A DNA stretch of 64,000 bases from SG8-30 sp963695085 (GTDB taxonomy: Bacteria; Pseudomonadota; Gammaproteobacteria; Steroidobacterales; Steroidobacteraceae): positions 1-64,000 of the forward strand of contig CAVOFV010000008.1 of NCBI GenBank assembly GCA_963695085.1, read 5' to 3'. Of this stretch, positions 8,801-16,941 are shown one piece after another. Under the pieces are notes generated by a model. It made no database searches. It saw only the letters and a program-made list of their open reading frames with translations, and had not been told where the DNA came from. Within the stretch, counting starts at the first letter, position 1; each line of letters starts with the position of its first letter. Made by a program: the position numbers and the translations under genes.

Positions 8801-9091
8801 GCCGCCCGCAGCGGGCATGACGTACACCTGGCGCGTGCCCGTGTATTCCGCGCTGAAGGCGATCCACGCGCCGTCCGGCGAGATCTTCGGGAACAGCTCC
8901 AGGCCCGGGTGCGCGGTGAGGTGCACCGCCGGACCGCCCGCGGCGCTGGCGCGCCACAGGTCGCCGCCATGGACGAACACCACGAGGTCGCCGTGGATGT
9001 CCGGGAAGCGCAGCAGGCGCGCCTCGGCGGCATGGGACTGTGCGGACACGGCCGCGAGCAGGGCGGCCAGGAGAATGGCGCGTGCTTTCAC
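5846..9091 (-). CDS. Tricorn-type S41 family peptidase
   Basis: A 1081-residue exported protein; MKARAILLAALLAAVSAQSHA is the signal peptide. The first two thirds are beta-propeller repeats of the TolB/WD40-like kind (HPGLELFPKISPDGAWIAFS, AWSPDGQSIAYLSD, AWSPDGTKLAFG). A tricorn core domain follows, then a PDZ-like segment (GVDVQAGSFLLAIDGQEL) and the S41 serine protease domain, with LIVDDRYNGGG near residue 914 and the nucleophile in SYSASGGD near residue 967, then GTRTWGGLIG. Tricorn homologues degrade oligopeptides; the signal peptide places this one in the periplasm. A charged Lys/Pro/Asp linker lies near residue 540. The stop is four bases before the yheU fragment. Confidence 0.92.
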   Translation of the reverse strand: MKARAILLAALLAAVSAQSHAAEARLLRFPDIHGDLVVFVHGGDLWRASAAGGPAVHLTAHPGLELFPKISPDGAWIAFSAEYTGTRQVYVMPAAGGEPRQLTYYNDVGAMPPRGGWDNWVMGWTPDGKVLVRMNRVPWSERMGRYFVVDPAGGLEVPLSLPEGGSASLSPDGKRIAYTPVDREFRTWKRTRGGRAQDVWLYDFQKNASERLTDFAGTDNFPMWKGDTIYFTSDREHTLNLFAYDLKTRQTRQLTSFNDYDVLWPSLGTDAIVFMNGGYLYRFDLATEQAARIPVTLSVDATTPAFKEVAPFITAADLSTTGARVVFEARGELFTVPAKDGPTRNLTNSQGVREMAPAWSPDGQSIAYLSDATGEYEVYVRPQAGGEARRLTTDGGGWRFAPAWSPDGTKLAFGDRQRRLRILDVASGAVTEVDRDERGDLDYYRWSPDSRWLVYEKSYPNRIPGIAVYSLEQKRTVMLGSGMTADSRPVFSADGKHLVFLSNRDYKPTFSDYEFNYLYTNAARVYMATLAAGGPAPFPPKSDEEQGPQPAADAGKGNGKDDGKKKPEPKPEPVRIDVEGFAARTVALPDAPAGRYRDPSVTAEAVFYVRGEEAASALYRYDLKERKEEKVLDGVSGYALSRDGKKLLHQVKDEWFVADAKASLKAGDGKLNLSGLVVKLDLEAEWAQMFEDGWRITRDWFYDPNMHGVDWAAMKQRYGALVPHMAHRSDLDFLFGEMLGELEAGHTYVNAGDMPKVKRVEGAMLGCTFAADPSGRYRIDKVFPGENWDDAYRSPLTEAGVDVQAGSFLLAIDGQELRTTDNPYRLLEGKAGQAVTLRVAARADGGQARDVVVRPIASEQNLRYLDWVLERMAMVDTLSGGRIGYIHLPNTSFEGNRMLQKLFFAQAGKQALIVDDRYNGGGFIPDRMIEYFTRRTLAYWAQRGIGSFKTPGFANDGPKAMLINSYSASGGDALPYFFRKNGIGPVIGTRTWGGLIGLQGGPALVDGGAVQIPTFRIYDTEGKWVVENEGVAPDVEVFDLPEARLAGRDPSLEKAVQMLLAQLEAQPVQPVKPPVPPVMGR

Positions 9092-9263
9092 GTGAGGGTA
9101 CCTGTGGCTTGAACCGAACCGGGGAGCGTTGGGCAGAGTTTACCCGACCGAAGGCCTCGGGCCGGCTTCTGTCTCGACGCGCGTTTCAGGGCGAACGAGT
9201 GGGTCATCCCCTGACCCGCACTGCTCCCCATAATGAAGCCGGGAAATGGGGCCGCCGAAACTT

Positions 9264-9297
9264 GGTGCCGGGTCGCGGGTTTCGAGGGTTTCGGCGG
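9264..9297. repeat. Dispersed palindromic element, copy C (left arm only)
   Basis: GGTGCCGGGTCGCGGG followed by TTTCGAGGGTTTCGGCGG, preceded by the same GAAACTTG flank as copy B. There is no matching right arm, so this is a half element. It lies in the interval between the tricorn gene start and the 3' end of the next gene. Confidence 0.75.
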
Positions 9298-9346
9298 AGC
9301 CGGCCTTAGGCCGTCCGGTTTCGCGAAGGGTCAGTCGGTGTGGGCA

Positions 9347-10369
9347 TCAGGCGGAGATCGGTATCCCGTGGTCGTCGGACGTCGTCAGGATCTCGAATGC
9401 AGCACGGGACCGGGTCGTGAGCGTGATCGGTGGGCTGCCGCGCTCCGCAACCCGAACGGTGCAGGAAGCCAGCTTCGTGTTGAGGCAGGTCCTCGTCCGC
9501 CCTGGCGGATCGTCGTAGGCGAGGGCGACAAACCGGCTGGCCGGGGCCTCCATCGACACTGACACGTGAAGCGGGCCGCGACGGCACTCGACCGACCAAT
9601 GGAAATAGCCATACCGGCCGCGGTTGCGCACAGCCTGGAGCAGCGAGTTCAACTTGATCTCTCGCCCCTGGATTCGCAGCACGAGATTGGTGAGCCATGG
9701 CGTCCATAGCGGACCTGCCCTCAGCCTCGCGGTCGAGCATTCCAGGAATGCTGCCGGATCTGAGTCGAACCCCGCGACCTGGCCCCAGGCATACATGTCC
9801 GTGTGCTTCAGTCCCCAGTTGTGATTCTGGCTTCCTCGCCATTCAGTCACGTCGACGGCGTTGCCATCGACCTTGATGACGCCGGAGTAGTCCGCCAACG
9901 GAATGCCACTGAGCGCCTTGGCCTTGGGGAATCCACGGCTGTAGAGCGACAGTGGCAGCAGGAATGCCGGCGTCTCGGCGCCGCGATACGTCAGTTCCCA
10001 GGACAGCCGGCGAGCCTCTTGCTGCAGTGAACCGCGCAGTTCACTCCCGTTCAGCGTGGAGTGCCCGATTCGGACCTGGAGTCCGGTACCGGAGAACGAG
10101 CAGTCCGAGAATGGAACAGATTGCTTGAGCGCCGTTATGGACGACGTCTCGCCGTCAAAATAGATGGCCCACAGTTGCCCCTCGGTCCCCGCCAGGTTCC
10201 CCTTGGGACTGAAGAGCGTGTATCTGATCCAGAAGGCGAGAGGTCTTGTTGGGTGATTTGCGCGCAGGAAGTAGCTCTCATAGAAGCCGCGCGCGGACCG
10301 GCCGTCAAACTGGGACGAGTTGATCGTGTCCTGGAGTTGCGATCCCGTGAGTCCAACCAGGTCCTGCAT
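9347..10369 (-). CDS. CrtC / tocopherol-cyclase-like lipocalin-fold protein
   Basis: A 340-residue protein. The pattern SYFLRANHPTRPLAFWIRYTLF near the start and EWRGSQNHNWGLKHTDMYAWGQVAGFD in the middle resembles the two-barrel fold of carotenoid hydratase CrtC and tocopherol cyclase, where the paired strands bind a hydrophobic ligand. No signal peptide is seen. The ATG has TGGAG six to seven bases upstream; a TTG four codons earlier is the alternative. No carotenoid genes are nearby, so the substrate cannot be inferred. Codon use is less GC-biased than in neighbouring genes. Confidence 0.55.
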   Translation of the reverse strand: MQDLVGLTGSQLQDTINSSQFDGRSARGFYESYFLRANHPTRPLAFWIRYTLFSPKGNLAGTEGQLWAIYFDGETSSITALKQSVPFSDCSFSGTGLQVRIGHSTLNGSELRGSLQQEARRLSWELTYRGAETPAFLLPLSLYSRGFPKAKALSGIPLADYSGVIKVDGNAVDVTEWRGSQNHNWGLKHTDMYAWGQVAGFDSDPAAFLECSTARLRAGPLWTPWLTNLVLRIQGREIKLNSLLQAVRNRGRYGYFHWSVECRRGPLHVSVSMEAPASRFVALAYDDPPGRTRTCLNTKLASCTVRVAERGSPPITLTTRSRAAFEILTTSDDHGIPISA

Positions 10370-10477
10370 GCGCAACTCCAAGGGAAAATGCGTGTCGCCG
10401 GATGACTCTCGGTTGAACGGCCTGACTGTGAGAGGTTATCACTGCACCTGGGTCAGTCTGGTAGCGGGCATTCGCCA

Positions 10478-10510
10478 GAAATAAAGAACCCCGGCGCGAG
10501 GCCGGGGTTC
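10478..10510 (-). terminator. Intrinsic terminator
   Basis: A perfect 10-bp stem, GAACCCCGGC with GCCGGGGTTC around a five-base loop, is followed on the minus strand by TTTATTT. It lies 29 bases beyond the stop of the exported protein gene at 10539-10991. Confidence 0.88.
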
Positions 10511-10538
10511 CAGGTCATCGATTCCTGGAATCGATTCG

Positions 10539-10991
10539 TTACTTGCGGAACTTGAGTTCCTGCAGCAGTGAATCGCTCATCACGGTCCGGTACTCGGCCC
10601 GGTTGCCGCTTTCGCTCTGCATCTGCGCGATGGTCTTCTTGCGCCAGGCCATGTATTCGTCTGAACGCTTCTCGCTCTCGGCGCCCGAGACAATGCTGTC
10701 CGTGACCGTAATCAGGTAGATGTCAGGCTCGTTGCTGCGAGCGTAGACATTTGAAAAGACCTTGTAGTCCTTGATCCAGCCCTTGGACTTCGAGAACTCC
10801 AGGTTCTCGCGCCACTCGCTCGCCAGCCAGGTGGAGTACTTCAGCCCACCGCCATCCTTGATGTCGATCCCGGTGACTTCCCAGTAGTCGCCCTGCACGA
10901 ACGGCCATTCCTGGGCCACGGCACCGGCGGCTACCATCATTGACGCAGCGCCAAGTGCCAGAACGACGATCGACTTCCTTACTGAATTCAT
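10539..10991 (-). CDS. Exported protein of unknown function
   Basis: A 150-residue protein with a signal peptide (IVVLALGAASMMVAAGAVAQ) and a mature part rich in aromatic and charged residues (GDYWEVTGIDIKDGG, STWLASEWRENLEFSKS). It closes with a charged helix. No family is recognised. The ATG is preceded by a GGGGGAAGAG ribosome site. An intrinsic terminator follows, so it is likely a single-gene transcript. Confidence 0.75.
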   Translation of the reverse strand: MNSVRKSIVVLALGAASMMVAAGAVAQEWPFVQGDYWEVTGIDIKDGGGLKYSTWLASEWRENLEFSKSKGWIKDYKVFSNVYARSNEPDIYLITVTDSIVSGAESEKRSDEYMAWRKKTIAQMQSESGNRAEYRTVMSDSLLQELKFRK

Positions 10992-11057
10992 CGGCTCTTC
11001 CCCCCATACAGCGGACAAGGACTGCCCGCTTTCGAGGCCGATATTAACATAATTTAG

Positions 11058-11315
11058 TTACCGGCCCCGCCTCGGCACGACGACGATGTCGATGCTCTCG
11101 GTCAGCGGATCGAACAGGATCTGGGCCTCGCCCCGCTCGAGCTGGCCGAGCACCTGCTTCACCTTGCTTTCGAGCGGCACGTCGCGCTCGCCGTAGTCCG
11201 TGCCCTCGCGCAGCACGAAGGACTCGATGACGCGCCGCAGGGCATCGCGGGAAACTTCAGTATGCGGTATCGCCACGGGCGGCGGTCGCTCCCGGTCATC
11301 CGTCCACTCGCTCAA
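11058..11315 (-). CDS. yheU: YheU family protein (UPF0270)
   Basis: An 85-residue protein. IPHTEVSRDALRRVIESFVLREGTDYG is the UPF0270 signature, followed by SKVKQVLGQLERGEAQILFDP, which matches the rest of the family. Function is unknown. It carries an unusual N-terminal extension, DDRERPPPV. The start is TTG, with CGGGAG six bases upstream; no ATG or GTG gives the full domain. A truncated paralogue with the same extension lies at 5728-5841. Confidence 0.85.
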   Translation of the reverse strand: MSEWTDDRERPPPVAIPHTEVSRDALRRVIESFVLREGTDYGERDVPLESKVKQVLGQLERGEAQILFDPLTESIDIVVVPRRGR

Positions 11316-11399
11316 GCGGTTCTCCCGGACCTGGCCACGCGCCTGACCCAGTCTACCGCCGTGCGCGGTCGTCCGGTGCCGGGCACGCGTCGCTTGAGC

Positions 11400-12338
11400 T
11401 CAGAGTGTCGCCGACATCCTGCCGGGTTTTTCGGGCAGGAAGTCCACCGGAATCGCCGACGCCGGCCAGCGCGCCCGGGATTCGGATTTCCGCCCGGCCT
11501 TGAGCGATGCCAGGCCGATCGCGGCGCCCGAAGCCCGCGCCTGTTCCCGGTCGCTGACCGGCACGACCACCGTCTTCGCGAATGCCGGCCGCACGTACCG
11601 CGCGACAAGACCCGCCGACAGCGCATCGCCGTAGAACCCGAGGCGCACGCCGTACATGCGGCGCCCGCCCTGCTCGGTTTCCACCGCGTACAGCAAGTAT
11701 CCGTCGAAGATCTCGAGAAGGGGAATCTTGCTGACATCGATCGTCTTCCCCGACCACAGCAGCTGCACTGCGTAGTGCTGCGCAGGCTCGTGCGGCACGG
11801 GCTCTTTCCGGGCGGGCGGTGGCGCCGGCCTCTGCGTCCGCGGCGCGGCAATCTCAACGAGTTCATGTACCGCAGCGGCGGGACGTACCGACGGCTTGAC
11901 CTGTGTCCTCGGCGGCGACGGCGGCGCCGCTTTCCTCGGCGGCGGCGGTGCCGCCTTCATCGCCGGCGCCGGCGGTGGCGGCGCCACTTTCATCGCCGGC
12001 GGCGGCGGCTCGGCCTCGATTGGCCGGATGACGCTGAAGCGCGCGACCGCGGTATCGTCCAGCGAGCCCATGTTCGTCTCCGGCGCCACGCCTACAAACG
12101 CGGCCGGGTACGAATCGCGCACGTGCGGCAGCATCTCCTCAGCCGCCTCGGCCGAAGCGAAGAAGCCGATGTGCAGGCGGAACCGGTCGCGGCCGTCCTC
12201 GCGACGCTGCGAACGGAATACGGCAAGTCCGGCCAGCTCGCGCGCCGACGGCCCTAGCAGTGACATCGGTGTCGTCGACGACATGAGCGTGATGACGTAC
12301 TGCGACGCGTCGCCAGACTCATCGATGAGTTTGTTCAT
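11400..12338 (-). CDS. Two-SPOR-like-domain protein with proline-rich linker
   Basis: A 312-residue protein. Two modules resemble SPOR peptidoglycan-binding domains. The first is near residues 12-85 (QYVITLMSSTTPM, FRLHIGFFASAEAAEEMLPHV); the second is near 195-275 (HYAVQLLWSGKTIDV, MYGVRLGFYGDALSAGLVARYV). They are joined by about 80 residues of Pro/Ala/Lys repeats (PPPPAPAMKAAPPPPRKAAP). No signal peptide or membrane helix is evident, which is odd for a wall-binding protein. Similar FimV/regulator-type proteins exist in gammaproteobacteria. The ATG follows AGGGG. The remaining C-terminal 40 residues are basic and unassigned. Confidence 0.65.
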   Translation of the reverse strand: MNKLIDESGDASQYVITLMSSTTPMSLLGPSARELAGLAVFRSQRREDGRDRFRLHIGFFASAEAAEEMLPHVRDSYPAAFVGVAPETNMGSLDDTAVARFSVIRPIEAEPPPPAMKVAPPPPAPAMKAAPPPPRKAAPPSPPRTQVKPSVRPAAAVHELVEIAAPRTQRPAPPPARKEPVPHEPAQHYAVQLLWSGKTIDVSKIPLLEIFDGYLLYAVETEQGGRRMYGVRLGFYGDALSAGLVARYVRPAFAKTVVVPVSDREQARASGAAIGLASLKAGRKSESRARWPASAIPVDFLPEKPGRMSATL

Positions 12339-12693
12339 GTGCAATTCCCCTGCGACCACGGACCCGGTTCAGGCAACGACCGTCGGGGGATTTGCCAGCT
12401 GTCGACGGACCACGCATGGGCCGCGCCGATTGACCGCAGGCAGCGGCCGGAGCGGCGCGGCGCCTGCGAGTCGGACTGTGGCAACCCCGCTGTCGTTGGA
12501 CACGAAGTCCCGACGACCGGTAGTTTTGCGCCCCCGCCTTTCGACGGGTTTGCCCTTTACACGAGGCTTACTATGCTCCGGGTTTTTCGCCGACGCAATC
12601 GCTGCGCCGCGATTAGTCGATTGCTGCACGGAATACGTCGCAAGGGCGGCTTCGCAGCAGCGCCGGCGCGTGCCGGAACGCTCCGTCAATCGC
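12339..12693. other. Intergenic interval, no gene supported
   Basis: It separates the starts of the SPOR gene and the end of the dehydrogenase gene. Open frames exist on both strands but are rich in Arg and have no family match or good ribosome site. It presumably holds the SPOR gene promoter. No repeat copy is present. Confidence 0.4.
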
Positions 12694-14118
12694 CTATAGT
12701 TTCACCATAACGTGCCGCACGACGCTGTAGTCCTCCAGCGCATACGCGGACAGGTCCTTGCCGTAGCCGGAACGCTTGAGCCCGCCATGCGGCATCTCGC
12801 TCACCAGCATGAAATGCGTGTTGATCCAGGTGCAGCCGTACTGCAGGCGGGCGGCCACCTGCATGGCGCGGCCCACGTCCTGGGTCCACACGGATGAGGC
12901 CAGCCCGTACTCCGAGTCGTTGGCCCAGGCCACTGCCTGGTCCGCGTCCTTGAATCGTGTCACCGACACGACCGGGCCGAACACTTCGCGGCGCACGATC
13001 TCGTCGGCCTGCCGCGCGCCGGCGACCACGGTGGGCTCGTAGAAGAAGCCGCCGCCTTTTCCCGCATGGCCGCCGGCCGTGATTTCCACGTGCTTGAGCG
13101 CGGCGGCCCGTTCGACGAACCCGGCCACGCGCGTGCGCTGGCCGGCGCTGATCAACGGGCCCATCTCGACGCCCGCATCCTGCTGCTTGCCGACCTTGAT
13201 CGACGAGACCGCGGAGCTCAGGTCCGCGACCAGCCGATCGAAGATCTTCGCGCCGGCGTACAGCCGGCAGGCGGCCGTGCAGTCCTGCCCGGCGTTGTAG
13301 TAGCCGAAGGTGCGCACCCCGGAGACGACGGCTTCGAGGTCGGCGTCGTCGAAGACGATGACCGGCGCCTTGCCGCCGAGTTCGAGGTGGGTCCGCTTGA
13401 TGCCCTTCGAGGCCGCCTTGAGGATCTTCTCGCCGGTCGACACGTCGCCGGTCAGCGATACCATCCTGACACGCGGATGACTGACCAGCGGGGCGCCGAC
13501 CGTTTCGCCGCGACCGGTGATCACGTTGACCACGCCGGCGGGGAAGATCTCCGCCAGCACCTCGGCGAGCTTGAGCGTGGTCAGCGGCGTCTGCTCGGAC
13601 GGCTTCAGGACGACCGTGTTGCCTGCCGCCAGCGCCGGCGCCAGCTTCCAGGCCGCCATCATCAACGGGTAGTTCCACGGCGCGATGGAGGCGACCACGC
13701 CGACCGGGTCGCGGCGGATCATGCTGGTGAAGCCGGCCAGGTACTCGCCGGCGACCGCACCGTGCATCGTGCGTGCGGCCCCCGCGAAGAAGCGGAACAC
13801 ATCGGCGATCGCCGGGATCTCGTCACTCAGCGCCGCGGCCAGCGGCTTGCCGCAATTCAGCGACTCGATGCGGGCGAATTCGGCGCCATCCGCCTCGATC
13901 CGGTCCGCAAGCTTGAGCAGCAGCGCGGCGCGATCCTTCGGCGCAGTCTGCGACCAGCCGCCGAAGGCCGCCTCGGCGGCGCGCACCGCGGCATCGATCT
14001 GCTCGTTCGAGGCTTCCGCGACGCGCGCAATCACCTTGCCGGTGGCCGGGTCGAGGATGTCCTCGACCTTGCCCTGGCCGGCAACCAGGCGGCCGTTGAT
14101 CAGGATCTTCTTCTGCAT
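12694..14118 (-). CDS. patD: Gamma-aminobutyraldehyde dehydrogenase
   Basis: A 474-residue aldehyde dehydrogenase. It has the NAD-binding APWNYPLMMAAWKLAPALAAGN region, the general-base glutamate in LELGGKAP, and the catalytic cysteine in NAGQDCTAACR, the form typical of gamma-aminobutyraldehyde dehydrogenases (PatD/YdcW). It would oxidise 4-aminobutanal from putrescine to GABA. It is the last gene of a cluster with a polyamine-type ABC importer in the same order as E. coli ydcSTUVW. The gap to the upstream permease stop is 21 bases. Substrate assignment rests on family and context; other omega-aminoaldehydes are possible. Confidence 0.85.
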   Translation of the reverse strand: MQKKILINGRLVAGQGKVEDILDPATGKVIARVAEASNEQIDAAVRAAEAAFGGWSQTAPKDRAALLLKLADRIEADGAEFARIESLNCGKPLAAALSDEIPAIADVFRFFAGAARTMHGAVAGEYLAGFTSMIRRDPVGVVASIAPWNYPLMMAAWKLAPALAAGNTVVLKPSEQTPLTTLKLAEVLAEIFPAGVVNVITGRGETVGAPLVSHPRVRMVSLTGDVSTGEKILKAASKGIKRTHLELGGKAPVIVFDDADLEAVVSGVRTFGYYNAGQDCTAACRLYAGAKIFDRLVADLSSAVSSIKVGKQQDAGVEMGPLISAGQRTRVAGFVERAAALKHVEITAGGHAGKGGGFFYEPTVVAGARQADEIVRREVFGPVVSVTRFKDADQAVAWANDSEYGLASSVWTQDVGRAMQVAARLQYGCTWINTHFMLVSEMPHGGLKRSGYGKDLSAYALEDYSVVRHVMVKL

Positions 14119-14139
14119 GACATCACTCCGGACAGCGTT

Positions 14140-14952
14140 TCACTTGGAGCCCTCCTGCTCACCGTGGCGCGTCAGCCAGTAGGCCAGCAGGATGGGAATC
14201 AGGGTGACCAGCACCACCGTCACGGCCACGACGTTGGTGATCGGCCGCTCGCGCGGCCGGAACAACTCGCTGAAGAACCAGATGGGCAGGGTCTTCTCAT
14301 GGCCGGCCGTGAACAGGGTAACGATGATCTCGTCGAAGGACAGCGCGAAGGCCAGCATGCCGCCGGCGAGCAGCGCCGTCGCAATCTGCGGCAGCAACAC
14401 GTAGCGGAAGGTCTGCGCGCCGTCGGCGCCAAGGTCCATCGACGCCTCGATCCAGCTCTGCGGCAGGCGGCGCAGCCGCGCGATCACGTTGTTGTGCACG
14501 ATCACGATGCAGAACGTCGCATGGCCCGTGACGATGGTCCAGAAGCCGAGCTGGAAATCCCCCAGCTTGAACGCGGACAGCAGCGCGATGCCGGTGATGA
14601 TGCCGGGCAGCGCGATGGGCAGCACGAACAGCAGCGTGATGGCCTCGCGCCCGCGGAAGCGGCTGCGGGCAAGCGCGAAGGCGGCCAGCGTTCCCAGCAA
14701 CAGCGCCATCACGGTGGCCATGGACGCGACCGTGAGCGACAGCCGGAGCGCCGCCCAGATGTCCTCGCGCGCAAAGGCGACCGCGAACCAGTGCAGGGTC
14801 AGCCCGGGCGGCGGGAACTGGTAGGTCCGGTCCTCGGTGGTGAACGCATACAGGACGATGACCCACACCGGCAGGTGCAGGAAGGCCAGGCCGGCGAAGG
14901 CGGCAAGGCGCTGGCCGAGCGACGCCCGGTTCCAGTCGTGGTCAGAGCGCAT
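14140..14952 (-). CDS. Polyamine-type ABC transporter permease (PotI/YdcV-like)
   Basis: A 270-residue inner-membrane permease with six predicted helices. The cytoplasmic EAA loop EASMDLGADGAQTFRYVLLPQI contacts the ATPase. Its closing segment RPRERPITNVVAVTVVLVTLIPILLAYWLTR is typical of the PotC/PotI group. It overlaps the 3' end of the upstream permease gene by 11 bases, so translation is probably coupled. It works with the second permease, the ATPase and the lipoprotein-type binding protein encoded upstream. Confidence 0.88.
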   Translation of the reverse strand: MRSDHDWNRASLGQRLAAFAGLAFLHLPVWVIVLYAFTTEDRTYQFPPPGLTLHWFAVAFAREDIWAALRLSLTVASMATVMALLLGTLAAFALARSRFRGREAITLLFVLPIALPGIITGIALLSAFKLGDFQLGFWTIVTGHATFCIVIVHNNVIARLRRLPQSWIEASMDLGADGAQTFRYVLLPQIATALLAGGMLAFALSFDEIIVTLFTAGHEKTLPIWFFSELFRPRERPITNVVAVTVVLVTLIPILLAYWLTRHGEQEGSK

Positions 14953-15850
14953 CGAAGGCTCCCAGCCGCTTGGCCAGCGCGAGGTAGATGCTGATCAGCA
15001 CGATCGGCACGACCGAGAAGGCCGCGGCCAGCGGGATGTTACCGGCCGTTCCCTGCTGCTGGTAAACCATCATGCCGATGAAATAGCCCGGCGCTCCCAC
15101 CACGCTCGGGATGATGTAGTCGCCGAGCGTGAGGGAGAACGTGAACACGGACCCGGCCGCGAGCCCTGGCAACGCCAGCGGCAGCACGACCTGGCGGAAG
15201 GTCTGGCCCGGGCGCGCGCCGAGGTCGGCGGAAGCCTGCAGCAACGACTCGGGCACCCGCTCGAGCGCCGCGGCCAGCGGCAGGATCATGAACGGCAGCC
15301 ACATGTACACGAATACGATGAACATGCCGAGGTAGGACGAGGCCAGCGACGGGCCGCCGACGACCGGCGTGGCCAGCACATTCTCGAGCGTCGGCGTCAG
15401 TCCGAACTGGTCGACGAACCAGGACAGCACGCCCTGCTTGGCCAGGATCAGCCGCCAGGCGTAGACCTTGACCAGGTAGCTGGTCCACATCGGCGTCATG
15501 ACGCCGACATAGAAGAAGGCCTTCATGCGCGGACCGGCATAGCGGGCCATGTAGTTGGCGACCGGAAAGGCGATGACGGCGGCCGCCAGCGTCACGGTCA
15601 CGGCCATGGCGAGCGTCCGCAGGATGATATCGACATGGGCCGGTTGGCTGACCAGCTGCAGGTAGGTGGCCAGCGTGAATTGCGGGACGATGCGCGCCGT
15701 GAACTCGTCGATCGCATAGAAGCTCTGCAGCAGCAGCGCGAACAGCGAGCCGAGGTACACGACGCCGAGCCACAGCAGCGGCGGCAGCAGCAACAGCGAC
15801 AGGTAGAAGCCGCGCCGGCCATACAGGACTGCCGAGACGGCGCGCAGCAT
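14942..15850 (-). CDS. Polyamine-type ABC transporter permease (PotH/YdcU-like)
   Basis: A 302-residue inner-membrane protein with six predicted helices and the EAA loop QASADLGARPGQTFRQVVLPLALPG. The large periplasmic loop after helix 1 (DEFTARIVPQFTLATYLQLV) is characteristic of PotB/PotH permeases. Its ATG starts five bases after the ATPase stop, within the same operon. It pairs with the downstream permease to form the channel. Confidence 0.88.
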   Translation of the reverse strand: MLRAVSAVLYGRRGFYLSLLLLPPLLWLGVVYLGSLFALLLQSFYAIDEFTARIVPQFTLATYLQLVSQPAHVDIILRTLAMAVTVTLAAAVIAFPVANYMARYAGPRMKAFFYVGVMTPMWTSYLVKVYAWRLILAKQGVLSWFVDQFGLTPTLENVLATPVVGGPSLASSYLGMFIVFVYMWLPFMILPLAAALERVPESLLQASADLGARPGQTFRQVVLPLALPGLAAGSVFTFSLTLGDYIIPSVVGAPGYFIGMMVYQQQGTAGNIPLAAAFSVVPIVLISIYLALAKRLGAFDAL

Positions 15851-15855
15851 GCTGG

Positions 15856-16878
15856 TCAGCCGTCCGCCAACGTCACGGTACTGTCGCGCGACCAGGCCAG
15901 CCGCACCCGCGAACCGGCCTTGAGGCCGCGATCCGGAAGCCCGGATTCAGGACAGGAGGCGGTCAGTGACGTCCCGGCGTCGAGACGTACGTGCCAGCGG
16001 CTCGTCGAGCCATGGTACTGGACGTCCTCCAGTACGCCGTCGCAGCTGATGGCGCCGGCTGGCACCGCCGAGTCCACGGCCAGTACGTCGATCAGTTCGG
16101 GCCTGATCGCGAACGCTTGCGACACATTCGTGAGACGAGCCGCGACGTCGGCCTCCACGACGTTGGCGCTGCCGACGAAGCGGGCCACGAAGGCGGTGCG
16201 CGGGTGCACGTACAGGCCGCGCGGCGTGTCGAGTTGCTCGATGCGGCCCTCGCGGAACACGGCGATGCGGTCCGCCATGCTGAGCGCCTCACCCTGGTCG
16301 TGCGTCACGTACAGGAAGGTGATGCCGAGGCGCCGCTGCAGCGACTTCAGCTCGGTCTGCATTTCCTCGCGCAGGCGCAGGTCCAGCGCCCCGAGCGGCT
16401 CGTCGAGCAGCAGCACCTTCGGGTGGTTGACCAGCGCGCGGGCCAGCGCGACCCGCTGCTTCTGGCCGCCGGATAATTGTGCCGGCGCCCGTTCGGACAG
16501 CGCCTCGAGGCGCACCAGTTCCAGCACGTCAAGCGCCTGCTTGCGGCGCGCGTCCGCCGCGACGCCCCGCACCTTCGGTCCGTAGGCGACGTTCTCGGCG
16601 ACGGTCATGTGCGGGAAGAGTGCGTAGTCCTGGAAGACGGTGTTGACGCTGCGATCGAACGGCGGAATCCCGGTGACGTCCTCGCCGTCCAGCAGCACCT
16701 TGCCGCGCGTCGGCCGGTCGAAGCCCGCGACCAGCCTCAGGCAGGTGGTCTTGCCGGAACCCGAGGGTCCCAGCAGGGCGAAGAATTCGCCGGGTGCGAC
16801 CTCCAATGAAACGCCGTCGAGCGCCCGTACCGGACCAAAGGTCCGGCTGACGTCGACCAGTTCGATGGCTGCGGTCAT
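15856..16878 (-). CDS. Polyamine-type ABC transporter ATPase (PotA/PotG/YdcT-like)
   Basis: A 340-residue ATPase: Walker A GPSGSGKTT, Q-loop FQDYALFPHMTVAENVAYGPKV, signature LSGGQKQR, Walker B VLLLDEPLGALD, and H-loop THD. A C-terminal TOBE domain follows (VLEDVQYHGSTSRWHVRLDAGTS). The FQDYALFPHM form and TOBE tail are typical of the spermidine/putrescine class. An upstream in-frame GTG (16920) is an alternative start, adding 14 residues. It energises the two permeases encoded downstream. Confidence 0.9.
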   Translation of the reverse strand: MTAAIELVDVSRTFGPVRALDGVSLEVAPGEFFALLGPSGSGKTTCLRLVAGFDRPTRGKVLLDGEDVTGIPPFDRSVNTVFQDYALFPHMTVAENVAYGPKVRGVAADARRKQALDVLELVRLEALSERAPAQLSGGQKQRVALARALVNHPKVLLLDEPLGALDLRLREEMQTELKSLQRRLGITFLYVTHDQGEALSMADRIAVFREGRIEQLDTPRGLYVHPRTAFVARFVGSANVVEADVAARLTNVSQAFAIRPELIDVLAVDSAVPAGAISCDGVLEDVQYHGSTSRWHVRLDAGTSLTASCPESGLPDRGLKAGSRVRLAWSRDSTVTLADG

Positions 16879-16941
16879 GGTCGGCGCGGGGCGCGCCGTG
16901 ACGCGCCCCGCGGGTGTCACGCTCTCAACGGGCGGCGGCGC

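Noticed and set aside
5456..9112. Long plus-strand frames opposite the tricorn gene
   Set aside because: They are composition-driven shadows; the tricorn protease frame has propeller, PDZ and catalytic motifs over its whole length.
12369..12710. Open frames in the gap between the SPOR gene and the dehydrogenase
   Set aside because: Arg-rich, no family match, no good ribosome site on either strand.
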